Part shown: positions 1 through 9,064 of the stretch, piece by piece
Layout: the number at the start of each line of letters is the position of its first letter
How positions within the stretch are numbered: the first letter of the stretch is position 1
Origin: Gammaproteobacteria bacterium
Lineage (GTDB): Bacteria; Pseudomonadota; Gammaproteobacteria; GCA-001735895
Reading direction: 5' to 3'
Assembly: GCA_024229615.1 (NCBI GenBank)
Contig: JAAESG010000506.1
Location: 1-56,755, forward strand
Length of the DNA stretch: 56,755 nt
Notes under the pieces: generated by a model
Told to the model about the DNA's origin: nothing
What the model saw: only the letters and a program-made list of their open reading frames with translations
Databases searched by the model: none
Translations under genes and position numbers: made by a program

Positions 1-131
1 AACTATGCCTGCGCACCCTCCGAACATGGGTTGCCGGTAACTGCAAGCAATGTTCGCAGTGGTCGCAAAATACAGGCAGGGCCCGACCTCTCGTCGTCTC
101 GCAACGAGCGGTCGTGAGAAAAGCGGGTTAG
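1..131. repeat. Repeat family A, copy 1 (right part only)
   Basis: This stretch matches the right-hand part of the complete copy at 29855-30078 and the copy at 56582-56755, with scattered substitutions. It ends near 131 in a degenerate form of the terminal inverted repeat (GCGGGTTAG instead of GCGGGCTAG). The left part lies outside the window. It sits about 30 bases past the 3' end of the broken gene at 161-493. No coding potential is visible. It is best read as a miniature inverted-repeat or REP-like element, perhaps also acting as a terminator. Confidence 0.85.
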
Positions 132-160
132 CGGTGGAAAAATCATCGCCGGGAATAGTT

Positions 161-493
161 TTACCGTGAATTCACTGATAATGCTTGTTCCGAACCTGGC
201 TGCTCGGGCAGTTCCGCGGTCAGCGAGGCCCCATTTGCCGGCTCAATAACGTATGCCTTTGACCCTTTGACTCTATTGAAAAGATGATCGTGGGCGCGGT
301 GTATCATGCTGTAGTCGATCGTCGCAAAAGGCGAGCCGAGGCGTTCGGCCTCCTCCGCCACGTCGTTGCAAAGTTGTGAGTCGAAACAAGGTTATGCGGC
401 CTGTTCACCGACCAGCAGCAGCCGGTCGCCGGCCTTTGCGCCGGCACAGTTCAGCAACAGGTCGCGGGCTCCCGCTTCAATCTCTTCATTCAT
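161..493 (-). pseudogene. Broken gene fragment, unassigned (interrupted by TAA)
   Basis: Reading from an ATG at 493, one frame gives 33 codons, a TAA, then 77 more codons to a stop at 161. Both halves are in the same frame and read like one protein: an acidic start, a hydrophobic stretch with GDRLLLVGE, then after the stop FDSQLCNDVAEEAERLG. The pattern recalls the N-terminus of M29/aminopeptidase-T-like proteins, but this is weak. The start overlaps the end of the MttB gene by 8 bases, so the ancestor was probably translationally coupled to it. The product would be only about 110 residues and the gene ends just before repeat A. I read it as a nonsense-interrupted, 3'-truncated remnant. A sequencing error at the TAA is the main alternative. 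Confidence 0.55.
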
Positions 494-2018
494 CGGCGAT
501 CTGTTCTTTTCGGCGCGCCATGTAGGCCTGTAACTCTTCCTCGATAGCGGGATCTATGGGCGGTTTTTCATATTCCTGCAGCAGTTTCTTCCAGATTTCG
601 TTGGCACGCTGGGTCGCGTTTTTGGCGCCGTCTTCGTGCCAGCTTTCGAAGTTACGCCAGTCGGAGAGAATCGGTTGGTAAAACGCATTTTCGTAACGCG
701 CCAGCGTATGTGCGCTGCCGAAAAAATGACCGCCTGGACCGACTTCCTCGATCGCTTCAAGGCCGAGGCTGTCTTCATCCACAGTCACCGGTTGCAGGAA
801 GGCGGCCTGCATTTGCAATAGCTCGGCATCGAGAATCAGTTTCTCGAATGAGCAGGTCAGGCCACCTTCTAACCAGCCGCCGGCGTGCATGACGTTGTTC
901 ACATGCGCCTGGATGCAGGCGTTGATCGACATGTCGCTTTCATAGGTTGCCTGCAGATCAACGCAGGCGGACGCGGTGGTACTCGATGAGCGCAGTGGCA
1001 ATTTATAACGCCTTGCCAACTGCCCGGAGATGATCACCGATTGTGCATATTCCGGTGTGCCGAAGGCGGGTGATCCGGTGCGCATATCGACATTTGAGGT
1101 GAAGTGACCGTAGAAAGTCGGTGCGCCCGGCACTGCAGCCTGGGTCAGCGCGATGCAGCCGAGCGCCTCGGCGTTTTGCAGCGTGACCGCGCCCGCCACC
1201 GTGGCCGGGGCCATCGCGCCGGCGAGTGTAAACGGGGTGATGTGCACGGGTTGACCGGCTTCGGCGAACACGCGCATGCCGTCGGCCTGGCCTTCGTCGA
1301 AGAGTAAAGGCGAATTGGTATTGAGACCACCGATTATCGCCGGGCGTAGTTTCAGACCCTCGTCATCGGTTTGCAGTGCAATCTTGGCCATCTCGATACA
1401 GTCGCGCGCACGGCTCGCGGTGTCCAGCCAGCTAGGCTGCCAGCCTTTATCGGTCAGCGTGATCTGCGCATACATCATCTCGAGGTGACGGCTGCCGGGT
1501 GGCAGATCGAGCGGTTCCGGGCCGCTGCCGCCTTCGTGGTGCAAGATGTTGAGGCTGCCTGAAAGCCTGACAAAATTCTCCATGTCCTGCTGGCTGGCGG
1601 CGCGACGACCGAGGTCGAGATCGGAGACGAAGGAAGGCCCGCAGACGCTTGCGAAGACGATTGAATTGCCTCCCATGCGTACCGTCTTTTGGGGGTTACG
1701 GGCGTGAATGGTGAATTCCGATGGCAAGCCCTGCAGTAATTCCTCGATCAATGCCGGCTCGAAGCGCACGTGCGCGTTATCGTGATCGACGTCGGCCCTC
1801 AAATCGGTTAGTAACTTGAGTGCGGTCGGGCTTTCTACGCGCAGACCGATGTCACGAAGAATTTTGAGGCTGGCCTGGTGGATGGTCTCTAGCTGATCGG
1901 CAGAGAGTATTTCCATCGGTGGATACGGATTACTGAGTGGCGCAAACGGTAACTGGGCGAAACCCTGCTTGCGCTCTGATCTACGTGAGTCGCGGGTACT
2001 GCTGCGTCGACGTGACAT
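486..2018 (-). CDS. MttB-family (trimethylamine methyltransferase-like) protein, non-pyrrolysine
   Basis: This 510-residue protein belongs to the MttB superfamily. Members transfer a methyl group from quaternary or tertiary amines (trimethylamine, glycine betaine, carnitine, proline betaine) to a corrinoid protein. Family-like stretches include SPAFGTPE and GGWLEGGL. The frame has no in-frame UAG, so this is a non-pyrrolysine member like the glycine betaine methyltransferase MtgB. The start at MSRRR is chosen because CAGGAG lies 7-8 bases upstream; an upstream ATG at 2084 lacks such a site. It is the last intact gene of the minus-strand operon, after the dimethylglycine-dehydrogenase-like gene, so glycine betaine is the likeliest substrate (inference). 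No corrinoid-protein gene is seen in the window. A paralogue lies at 37681-39231. Confidence 0.9.
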   Translation of the reverse strand: MSRRRSSTRDSRRSERKQGFAQLPFAPLSNPYPPMEILSADQLETIHQASLKILRDIGLRVESPTALKLLTDLRADVDHDNAHVRFEPALIEELLQGLPSEFTIHARNPQKTVRMGGNSIVFASVCGPSFVSDLDLGRRAASQQDMENFVRLSGSLNILHHEGGSGPEPLDLPPGSRHLEMMYAQITLTDKGWQPSWLDTASRARDCIEMAKIALQTDDEGLKLRPAIIGGLNTNSPLLFDEGQADGMRVFAEAGQPVHITPFTLAGAMAPATVAGAVTLQNAEALGCIALTQAAVPGAPTFYGHFTSNVDMRTGSPAFGTPEYAQSVIISGQLARRYKLPLRSSSTTASACVDLQATYESDMSINACIQAHVNNVMHAGGWLEGGLTCSFEKLILDAELLQMQAAFLQPVTVDEDSLGLEAIEEVGPGGHFFGSAHTLARYENAFYQPILSDWRNFESWHEDGAKNATQRANEIWKKLLQEYEKPPIDPAIEEELQAYMARRKEQIADE

Positions 2019-2173
2019 GATTAAATCTCCTGGTTGAGTGAAATGTGTCGGTAGTTGCACTGGCTGAGTTTCGCTCAACCACACCGGCCCAGGTTTCTTC
2101 GCCGATGATTGGAAATCGCCAAAATTGCGTCTGTCCCATATAAAGTCGTCTCGACAAAAGTTTCATATTAGCC

Positions 2174-4585
2174 TCATGCTCGCATTTTTGACCCGCAGGG
2201 ATCGTACAGAGGTTCGGTCTTAAGCTCCGCCGCGCGTTGTTGCCCGAGGATTTCGATCGCGTATTGCCCTCCTGGTAGATAAGCATCGCAATTTACATAA
2301 CCAAGCGCAATATGCTCGGCGCAACTGGGTCCGAATCCGCCCGAGGTGACATAACCGATGGCTTCGCCATCGAGAAAGATAGCCTCGTCTCCCCATACCG
2401 CACAATCGCCTGCATCGACACTGAAAGTCGCGAATTTTTCGCGTGGTGCTGCGTAGTTCAGAAATGCATCACGACCGATAAAGTCCCCCTTGTCGGGGTT
2501 GACGAAGCGATCCATGTTGGCTTCGACCGCGGTGTAATCGAGCGATAGTTCGAGCGCCCAGGCGGGGAAGCTCTTTTCGAGCCGGGTCTGCATCAGCGCA
2601 CGCGTACCGACGAGGCCGATGCCAAGACTTTCGCCTTCGCGCCGCAGCAGGTCGAACAGCGCCAGTTGCTGCGCCATTGGCAGATACATCTCATAGCCAC
2701 TTTCACCGCTAAACGAGACCCGCAGCACCAGCACCTTGTCCAGATCACCAATTTTCATTTCACCCGCCGACATGAAAGGAAAGCAGGCGCTATCCATGTC
2801 CTGTTGCGCGACACGGCTGATCAGCTCGCGCGCGTTCGGCCCGCAGATATGCAGCCCACCATAGTCGGTGGACAGGTTCGCTAATTGCACCCCGTCGGCG
2901 GGCAGGAATGGTTGCAGGTGGCGCATGAAGGCGAGCTGCATAGTGTCTGCCCCGAGCACCAGGAATCGATCCGAGGCGATGCGCGAAATCGAAAAGTCGC
3001 CTGCAAGTCGTCCCCTGGTCGATAGCATCGGCGATAGCGCCATGCGCCCCTTTTTGGGCAGGCGGTTTGCCATCACATGGTCGAGCCAGGCCTCGGCGCC
3101 CGGTCCTGACACTTCGAATTTGGCCATCGCCGAAAATTCCATCAGACCGACCTCGTTACGGCAGCGTTTACCCTCGTCGATGACCGGCTGCCACCAGTTG
3201 GGCTGGCGATAGGTCAAACTGTCTCTGGCCTCGGTCGCACTCGCTGCAAACCAGTTCGCGTGTTCCTGCCCGAAAGAGCTGCCGAAAACCGCGTGGTTTT
3301 CCTGTAGCCGCGCGTAAACCGCGGGTTTATGGATCGGTCTGCCGATGTCGAATTCCTGGTAGGGGAAGATTTTCTCGGAGCGGTTTTCATAAAAGTAACG
3401 AGTCGTCTTTTCGGTATAGGACTTGTCTGCCCAGTCGCCGAAGCGCGCCACATCCCAGCAGAAGATGTCGATTTCGGGTTCGCCCTGAATCATCCATTCG
3501 GCGAGTACCCGGCCAATACCGGCGCCCTGGTTGAATCCTGCCATGACACCGTTGGCGCAGAAGTAGTTGCGCAGTGCCGGGTGCGGCCCGATCAGCGGTC
3601 CGAGATCGGGTGAAAAAATCATCGGCCCGTTGATGATGCGTTTGATGCCAGCGCTTTCCAGGCAGGGCATGAGCTCGACTGACTTTTCGAAGTTCCAGGC
3701 CATGCGTGACAAGTCCTCGTCGAGCAGTTCGTGCCCGAAATCCAGTGGCGTTCCGTCGACGGCCCAGTGTGTGCAGGTATTTTCATAGGCGCCGAGCAAC
3801 AAACCGAGGCCTTCCTGGCGCGCATAGACACCAGTCTCGTTATCGTTGATCTGCGGCAGTTCGAAAGCAAGGTTCTCTATTTCAGGCATGTTGTCGGTGA
3901 CCAGGTAATGATGCTCCACCGGTACCAGTGGCAGTTCAATGCCGGCCAGGGAGGCGACTTCGCGGCCCCAGAGCCCGGCGGCGTTGACCACGTACTCTGC
4001 ACGGACGGTCCCGTTTTCAGTGAGTACGTCCCAGGAACCGTCGGCGCGTTGCGTGGTCGCTGTTACCGGCGTGTGCCGGTAAATTTCGGCACCAAGCTTG
4101 CGCGCCGCCGCTGCGAAAGCCTGGGTCGCCGATGCCGGGTCGACGTGCCCGCCTTCGTCTTCCCACAGTGCACCGACCATCTGCGTAGTATCGAGAAACG
4201 GCACCTTTTCGCACGCTTCGTCGAGCGAGATGAAATGGCTTTCGATACCGAGCCGTCGGCAGGCGCTTTGCATCATCGCGTTGCTGTCGATTTCATCCTG
4301 GGTACGACAGATATTGATGCCGCCGGTGAAGTGGAAGCCGCAGGACTGGCCGCTTTCCTTTTCGAGCTCGCTGTAAATCTGGAAGGTATAACGGTGGATT
4401 TCGGCCGCGGTATTGGGGCGCGTAATCGTGAATAGCCCACCGGCGGCGTGCCAGCTTGAACCCGATGTCAGCTCCATGCGCTCGATCAGTACTACGTCGG
4501 ACCAGCCATTTTTGGCTAGGTGGTATAACACCGAGCAACCAACTACACCGCCCCCGATCACGACAACCCTTGCACTGGTTCTCAT
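2174..4585 (-). CDS. FAD-dependent oxidoreductase, dimethylglycine dehydrogenase/sarcosine dehydrogenase type
   Basis: This 803-residue protein has two parts. The N-terminal half is a DAO-type flavin oxidoreductase with the dinucleotide motif GGGVVG at about 11-16. It also has SSWHAAGG near residues 43-50, where His46 matches the histidine that carries covalent FAD in dimethylglycine and sarcosine dehydrogenases. The C-terminal half (about 430-790) is a GcvT-like aminomethyltransferase fold, with YGGLHICGPNAREL and SFSGESGYE, which in this family channels formaldehyde to tetrahydrofolate. The expected reaction is oxidative N-demethylation of dimethylglycine to sarcosine, or of a related N-methyl amino acid. 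It overlaps the upstream GntR gene by 4 bases (ATGA), so the two are co-transcribed. The MttB gene follows 155 bases downstream. The family is sure; the exact substrate is inferred from neighbours. Confidence 0.92.
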   Translation of the reverse strand: MRTSARVVVIGGGVVGCSVLYHLAKNGWSDVVLIERMELTSGSSWHAAGGLFTITRPNTAAEIHRYTFQIYSELEKESGQSCGFHFTGGINICRTQDEIDSNAMMQSACRRLGIESHFISLDEACEKVPFLDTTQMVGALWEDEGGHVDPASATQAFAAAARKLGAEIYRHTPVTATTQRADGSWDVLTENGTVRAEYVVNAAGLWGREVASLAGIELPLVPVEHHYLVTDNMPEIENLAFELPQINDNETGVYARQEGLGLLLGAYENTCTHWAVDGTPLDFGHELLDEDLSRMAWNFEKSVELMPCLESAGIKRIINGPMIFSPDLGPLIGPHPALRNYFCANGVMAGFNQGAGIGRVLAEWMIQGEPEIDIFCWDVARFGDWADKSYTEKTTRYFYENRSEKIFPYQEFDIGRPIHKPAVYARLQENHAVFGSSFGQEHANWFAASATEARDSLTYRQPNWWQPVIDEGKRCRNEVGLMEFSAMAKFEVSGPGAEAWLDHVMANRLPKKGRMALSPMLSTRGRLAGDFSISRIASDRFLVLGADTMQLAFMRHLQPFLPADGVQLANLSTDYGGLHICGPNARELISRVAQQDMDSACFPFMSAGEMKIGDLDKVLVLRVSFSGESGYEMYLPMAQQLALFDLLRREGESLGIGLVGTRALMQTRLEKSFPAWALELSLDYTAVEANMDRFVNPDKGDFIGRDAFLNYAAPREKFATFSVDAGDCAVWGDEAIFLDGEAIGYVTSGGFGPSCAEHIALGYVNCDAYLPGGQYAIEILGQQRAAELKTEPLYDPCGSKMRA

Positions 4586-5274
4586 ATTTTCGTTTGCTCC
4601 GTACGGGTATAGGCTGCAAAAGTTGAAACGCCCCAGCTGATATCTTTTTCGATCAGTCGCGCCGCTTTATCGGCATTGCGCGCACGGATAGCCTTGGCGA
4701 TTTCGTTATGCAGCACTTGCCACTCGTCCGGCATGTTCTGGCTGCGCACCACCTGTGCGAGATAGGGCCCGGTCTGCGCCCACAGGCGTTCGATCGACCA
4801 GAACAGTTCTTCGTTCTGGCTCGCCGCGTAAATCGAAAAATGGAAGTTGTAATTGCGTACGATATAGTTTTCGTTACTACCACCCTCGATGTCTACCTCC
4901 ATCATGTGCGCCAGGGTTTCGAGCTCATCGATCTGGGTCGCTGTCAGGTTGGGGACTGCAAGCTCGGTCGCGATCCCTTCGAGCCGGGCGCGCAAAAAGA
5001 ATTGATCGGAAACACGTTTCGAGTCGAGCTCGGCTACCTTGTAGGAGCGTTTCACCGAGGACAGCAGTAAGCGCTCCGAGGCGAGCCGAGTCAGCGCCTC
5101 GCGCACCGGCATTGTGCTGGTACCCATTTTTTTGGCCAGCGAACGAATCGATAGCACGCTGCCGGGAAAGTATTCACCGATGATCAGCGACCACTTGACG
5201 CTCTGGTAAATGCGGTCGTTAAGCGGCGCCTGGGAGACGTTACGGGGCAGTTTATTCTGTCTGGTCTGGGTCAT
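4582..5274 (-). CDS. GntR-family transcriptional regulator, FCD subfamily
   Basis: A 230-residue DNA-binding regulator. The N-terminal winged helix-turn-helix spans about residues 18-85, with the FCD/FadR-type signature LAKKMGTSTMPVREALTRL. The C-terminal helical FCD ligand-binding domain spans about 95-215 and has acidic and histidine residues (NFHFSIYAA, HNEI) typical of metal or carboxylate binding. It sits between soxG and the dimethylglycine-dehydrogenase-like gene and overlaps the latter by 4 bases. It probably controls this operon in response to a carboxylate such as a betaine breakdown product, but the ligand cannot be read from sequence. The gap to soxG is only 63 bases, so it is probably transcribed with the sox genes. 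Confidence 0.93.
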   Translation of the reverse strand: MTQTRQNKLPRNVSQAPLNDRIYQSVKWSLIIGEYFPGSVLSIRSLAKKMGTSTMPVREALTRLASERLLLSSVKRSYKVAELDSKRVSDQFFLRARLEGIATELAVPNLTATQIDELETLAHMMEVDIEGGSNENYIVRNYNFHFSIYAASQNEELFWSIERLWAQTGPYLAQVVRSQNMPDEWQVLHNEIAKAIRARNADKAARLIEKDISWGVSTFAAYTRTEQTKI

Positions 5275-5337
5275 GGCGTCATCGCTAGTCAGTCGGAAGG
5301 GGGGTGATTTTTTGGACGTGATTTTTGCATATCGAGC

Positions 5338-5895
5338 TTAGCCCCAGCGTTGCAGCAAGTGCTCGAAATAATCGCAAAACGATTGTGCATAAGAGCGATC
5401 GATGAGGATACGGATGTCGTCGCGTTGGTCCCACCACAGGGTTACCTGGTATTGGCCGAACAGGCAACGCAGGTTGCGGGTTTCATGGATGCGGGTTTGC
5501 ACCGGGTTGGCCGAGCTGTAGCAAGCGAGAAACTCAAACGCCTGCTCGCCGCCGAGACCGAGTTCGCATAAGCCGTGGCTGACATCGGTCAGCATCGATG
5601 AAAACGGGCGCGACGAATCGGGCAATTCGGGTTGTGCACAGAGCAGCAAGGCCTTGTGCGGCCACAAGTGCAGCAAGCGTGTCGAGTCGGCGCCGAGCAT
5701 TTCCCCAAACTCGAGTGCCTCGCCGAAAACCGTTCGTGCGAAGGCGCGCAGATCATGCTTGCGGCTCGCCTGGATTGACCACAGATAACGCGTTTCAATT
5801 TCGTCGAGGGTCAGTCCCGATTTCGAGGTTCGGGACGTGGTGTGGCTGGTCGCCGCCTGTCGGTAAACCAGATCAGCCACGGACTCGACTCCCAT
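5338..5895 (-). CDS. soxG: Sarcosine oxidase gamma subunit (copy 1)
   Basis: About 185 residues, the right size and position for the small gamma subunit of heterotetrameric sarcosine oxidase, last in the order B-D-A-G. Recognisable features are the LVYR start region, TRLLHLWPHKALLLC, the segment around SMLTDVSHGLCELGLGGEQAFEFLA, and the C-terminal RNLRCLFGQY with YAQSFCDYFEHL. The gamma subunit resembles GcvT-type folds and supports complex assembly. The start is uncertain: ATG at 5895 is preferred, while a GTG at 5919 and another near 5871 are possible. All overlap or abut the soxA stop at 5873, which implies translational coupling. It differs strongly from the second gamma subunit at 45070-45690. 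Confidence 0.85.
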   Translation of the reverse strand: MGVESVADLVYRQAATSHTTSRTSKSGLTLDEIETRYLWSIQASRKHDLRAFARTVFGEALEFGEMLGADSTRLLHLWPHKALLLCAQPELPDSSRPFSSMLTDVSHGLCELGLGGEQAFEFLACYSSANPVQTRIHETRNLRCLFGQYQVTLWWDQRDDIRILIDRSYAQSFCDYFEHLLQRWG

Positions 5896-8791
5896 CAGGG
5901 TCGATGAAACAGCTGGCACCGACGACTACCTCGACCGATTGGCGCGTCAATGGTGATACCGCCCAAAGCTTCTCGCCCCAGCGCTGTTGTCCGTTTTCGA
6001 GCAGTGCCAGCGCGATCGAGTACCCCAGTGTCGGGCTTGAAACCGCGGCGCTCATTTTGCCCTGCGAGCGCAGTGATTGACCCGGCTGCCAGGTCTGCTC
6101 GCAGATATGCGCAGCGGGCGGGATCTGGCTTTGCCCGTCGGTGGCCGTCAATCCGACCAGCTGCAAGCGCCCAGCCTGTTGCAACGCCGGACGCTGTAAC
6201 AGGCTGGAACCGATAAATGCCTTGCGTGTGGAAACGAGCTTGCCGAGGCCGAGATCGGCGGGCGTGGTGCGACCATCGATTTCGCTTCCGACCGATAGAT
6301 GCCCTTTTTCGATGCGCAGCACATCTAGCGCTTCGAGGCCATAGGGCGTTATCCCGAATTCGACGCCACCTTCGAGCACACGCTGATACAGCGCCGACGC
6401 AAATCCGGCCGGGACGTTGATTTCATAGCTGAGTTCGCCCGAGAAGCTGACGCTGAAAACGCGGCAATCGATTCCGCCGAGTGAACCCTGTCTGACAGAG
6501 GCATACGGGAAATGCTCACGCTCGACGTCGAAGTCGGGATTAAGCGCGGCCAGCAATGCGCGCGCTTTGGGTCCGGCGATGGCGAGCGAGGCCCAGTGAT
6601 CGGAGACCGAGGTGAGTTGCACATCGAGCGAAGGCCAGCGCAGTTGCGCGAGTTTGTTCATGCTGCGCCACACCGCTGCCGAATTGGCCGTGGTCGTAGT
6701 GACGAGATAGTGCTGCGGACCGAGTTGCGAAACCGTGCCGTCATCGAACAGAATGCCATCTTCGCGCAACATCAGTGCATATCGCAATCGTCCCTGTTCG
6801 AGCCCATCGAGGTTATTACAATAAATGCGTGTCAGGAACTCGAGCGCATCCCCGCCCTTAATATCGATCTTGCCCAGTGTGGACATGTCGACGCAGCCGA
6901 CGGTACTGCGCACCGCGAGAACCTCACGACGAATAGCCTGTTCCATGGATTCATCTGCCAGTGGGAAATAGCGCGAGTAGAGCCAGTCACCCGAGGTCTG
7001 AAACACGCAAGCGGAATCGGCGAAGTCGCGGTGAAAAGGGGTTTGGCGTAACGGCGCCATGTGCCGGTTCACATCGGCACCTACCAGCGCGCCAATGCTG
7101 ACCGGCGAGCAGGGCGGGCGAAACGTGGTATGCCCGAGCATGGAGGATTCCTGCCCGGTGATGCGGGTCATTTCGCGGATCGCGTTGACCCAGCTGGTCT
7201 TGCCCTGATCGGTGCCCATGCCCGTCGTGGTATAGCGCTTGGCCAGTTCGACGTGATCGTAGCCCTCGCTCACAGCCTGTTCGAGGTCTGCACGGGTCAC
7301 ATCGTTCTGCAGATCGACGAAAGCCTGGCCGCGGCCATCGTGAAACACGTCGGATAACACTGGTTTCGATGAGGTCACAGATGCGCATCTCACTATTTCC
7401 GGCAGTTCAATATCGGCCACCGTCTGCTGTTTAATCTGTGCAATTGCCTGTTGCGCCTGCAGTCGTCCGTCGAGCATGCAGTCTTGCATCGCGGACAGGC
7501 CGCGGCAGGCGCCGCTGGTCAGCGTGATCCCGGCCTGGGCCGGGGGTAGCAGGCTGCCTGTGCTCGGCTCGAAATCCAGCTGAGCGCCGAGTTGCGCCAG
7601 CAGCTGGGCGTTCGGGTTCCAGCCCGCGGACACGCACAGCAGGTCGCAGCGAATGCGCCGACCTTGTCCGCTTTTGTTGATCACGCCGACCGCGGACAGG
7701 TGCTGCAAGCCGTAGGTCGCGACGATATGTTCGCCGGGTTGCAGGGTTGCGACGATTTCGATCCCAGCGCTTTCGAGCGCCTCATGGGTCAGACCGGCTT
7801 CGTCGGCATCGGTAATCGCGAGCAATGCACGCCTGCCCGGCACCACTGCGTAGCGGTGGATGTAATGCCTGACGGCCGAGGCGAGCATGATGCCGGGGCG
7901 GTCGTTGGTGGGAAATACCAGTGGGTTTTCAGTCGCACCGGTGGCCAGCAGTAGGCGTTTCGCACGAATCTGCCAGCTGATCGAATCGACGCTGGCGGCA
8001 ACGCGTTGTATCGCCCTGACCTGACCGTGATCGTATTGCCCGAATGCGAGCGTGCCGCACATAATGCGAATGTTGGGCTTTTGAGCTAGCGATGCGAGCG
8101 CCTGCTCACGCCATTGCCGTGCCGGCATGGCGTCGATCTCGCATCGCTCCCACAGTGTCGAGCCACCAGCAACATGGTCCTGTTCGAGCAGCATGATCGA
8201 GATTTCGGCGTTGGTGGCAGGTGCGACCGCGGCCAGTGCTGCGCCGAGACCGGCGGGCCCCGAACCGATGATTAACAGGTCGCAGTGTGCATTGCGCCGG
8301 TCGTAGCGCTTCAAATCGGTGCCGGTCGAGACTCGACCCTGTCCGGCGGCACGGCGGATCAGTTTTTCGTAGACGCGGTGCCACCATTGTTGAGGCCACA
8401 TGAAGGTTTTGTAATAAAAGCCCGCACTCAGCAATGCTGAAACCCGTTGCAGCAGCGCGCCGATGTCGAGCGTGACGTCGGGCCAGCAATTTTGGCTGCG
8501 CGCTTCCAGGCCCTGGGTCAGCTTGACTTCGGTGGCTTTTAAATTGGGGACAAAGACACCATGTTGATCGGCGCAGTTGACCAACGCGTTGGGTTCTTCG
8601 AGACCTGCCGAGAGGATGCCGCGTGGACGATGATAACGGATCGATCTGGCGATCAGGCTCAGGTCGTTGGCGAGCAGCGCGGAGGCCAGGCTATCCCCGG
8701 CGTAACCCTCGTACTGGCGACCGTTAAAGCCGAAATACAATTTTTCGTCACGATCGATGATGCCACCGGATGCGAGTCTACGTTTCTGCAT
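5873..8791 (-). CDS. soxA: Sarcosine oxidase alpha subunit (copy 1)
   Basis: The large subunit of heterotetrameric sarcosine oxidase, 972 residues. It oxidises sarcosine to glycine and passes the methyl group to tetrahydrofolate. Domain order: an N-terminal ferredoxin-like fold (FGFNGRQYEGYAGDSLASALLAND region), an NAD/FAD-type Rossmann domain with IIGSGPAG at about 174-181, and a C-terminal GcvT-like folate-binding region (SFSGELSYEINVPAG; GLEALDVLRIEKGHL). The start at MQKRR is chosen because its ATG overlaps the soxD stop as TGATG; longer frames run back into soxD without reason. It lies between soxD and soxG. Copy 2 (45683-48676) has the same architecture, and its Rossmann motif falls at the same residue numbers. 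Confidence 0.95.
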   Translation of the reverse strand: MQKRRLASGGIIDRDEKLYFGFNGRQYEGYAGDSLASALLANDLSLIARSIRYHRPRGILSAGLEEPNALVNCADQHGVFVPNLKATEVKLTQGLEARSQNCWPDVTLDIGALLQRVSALLSAGFYYKTFMWPQQWWHRVYEKLIRRAAGQGRVSTGTDLKRYDRRNAHCDLLIIGSGPAGLGAALAAVAPATNAEISIMLLEQDHVAGGSTLWERCEIDAMPARQWREQALASLAQKPNIRIMCGTLAFGQYDHGQVRAIQRVAASVDSISWQIRAKRLLLATGATENPLVFPTNDRPGIMLASAVRHYIHRYAVVPGRRALLAITDADEAGLTHEALESAGIEIVATLQPGEHIVATYGLQHLSAVGVINKSGQGRRIRCDLLCVSAGWNPNAQLLAQLGAQLDFEPSTGSLLPPAQAGITLTSGACRGLSAMQDCMLDGRLQAQQAIAQIKQQTVADIELPEIVRCASVTSSKPVLSDVFHDGRGQAFVDLQNDVTRADLEQAVSEGYDHVELAKRYTTTGMGTDQGKTSWVNAIREMTRITGQESSMLGHTTFRPPCSPVSIGALVGADVNRHMAPLRQTPFHRDFADSACVFQTSGDWLYSRYFPLADESMEQAIRREVLAVRSTVGCVDMSTLGKIDIKGGDALEFLTRIYCNNLDGLEQGRLRYALMLREDGILFDDGTVSQLGPQHYLVTTTTANSAAVWRSMNKLAQLRWPSLDVQLTSVSDHWASLAIAGPKARALLAALNPDFDVEREHFPYASVRQGSLGGIDCRVFSVSFSGELSYEINVPAGFASALYQRVLEGGVEFGITPYGLEALDVLRIEKGHLSVGSEIDGRTTPADLGLGKLVSTRKAFIGSSLLQRPALQQAGRLQLVGLTATDGQSQIPPAAHICEQTWQPGQSLRSQGKMSAAVSSPTLGYSIALALLENGQQRWGEKLWAVSPLTRQSVEVVVGASCFIDPDGSRVRG

Positions 8792-9048
8792 CAGGTGTTC
8801 GATTCGTCGCTTGTTAGCCGACTGAATTTGTGCGTGCTCAGGTTGCGCCTGAGTCTGATCCAGCACTCGCAACCGCTGCTGTGATACCAGTATTCGTCGA
8901 TATCTCCCAACGGGTTAGTGCGCAGGTGCAATGCCTCGTGCCATTGCCCGGGCGAGGCATCGAGAACTGGATAAGCGAGCGCGCGTCCGCCATAGTCGAA
9001 TTCGCTCTCGTCTCGCTCACCGCAATTGGGACAGGGGATTAACAGCAT
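8791..9048 (-). CDS. soxD: Sarcosine oxidase delta subunit (copy 1)
   Basis: An 85-residue zinc-binding small subunit. It has CPNCG at residues 6-10, a central aromatic region, and a downstream histidine/cysteine pair (His56 and Cys60 in YHSSGC). This fits the two-Cys, one-His, one-Cys zinc site of characterised delta subunits. Its stop overlaps the soxA start (TGATG), and soxB ends 16 bases upstream. The protein holds the alpha and beta subunits together in the cytoplasmic enzyme. Length and position are typical. Confidence 0.92.
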   Translation of the reverse strand: MLLIPCPNCGERDESEFDYGGRALAYPVLDASPGQWHEALHLRTNPLGDIDEYWYHSSGCECWIRLRRNLSTHKFSRLTSDESNT

Positions 9049-9064
9049 CGCGTCGTCATCCTCG

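Noticed and set aside
486-2018. Pyrrolysine use in the MttB proteins
   Set aside because: Both MttB frames are continuous without an in-frame TAG, and no pyl genes are visible.
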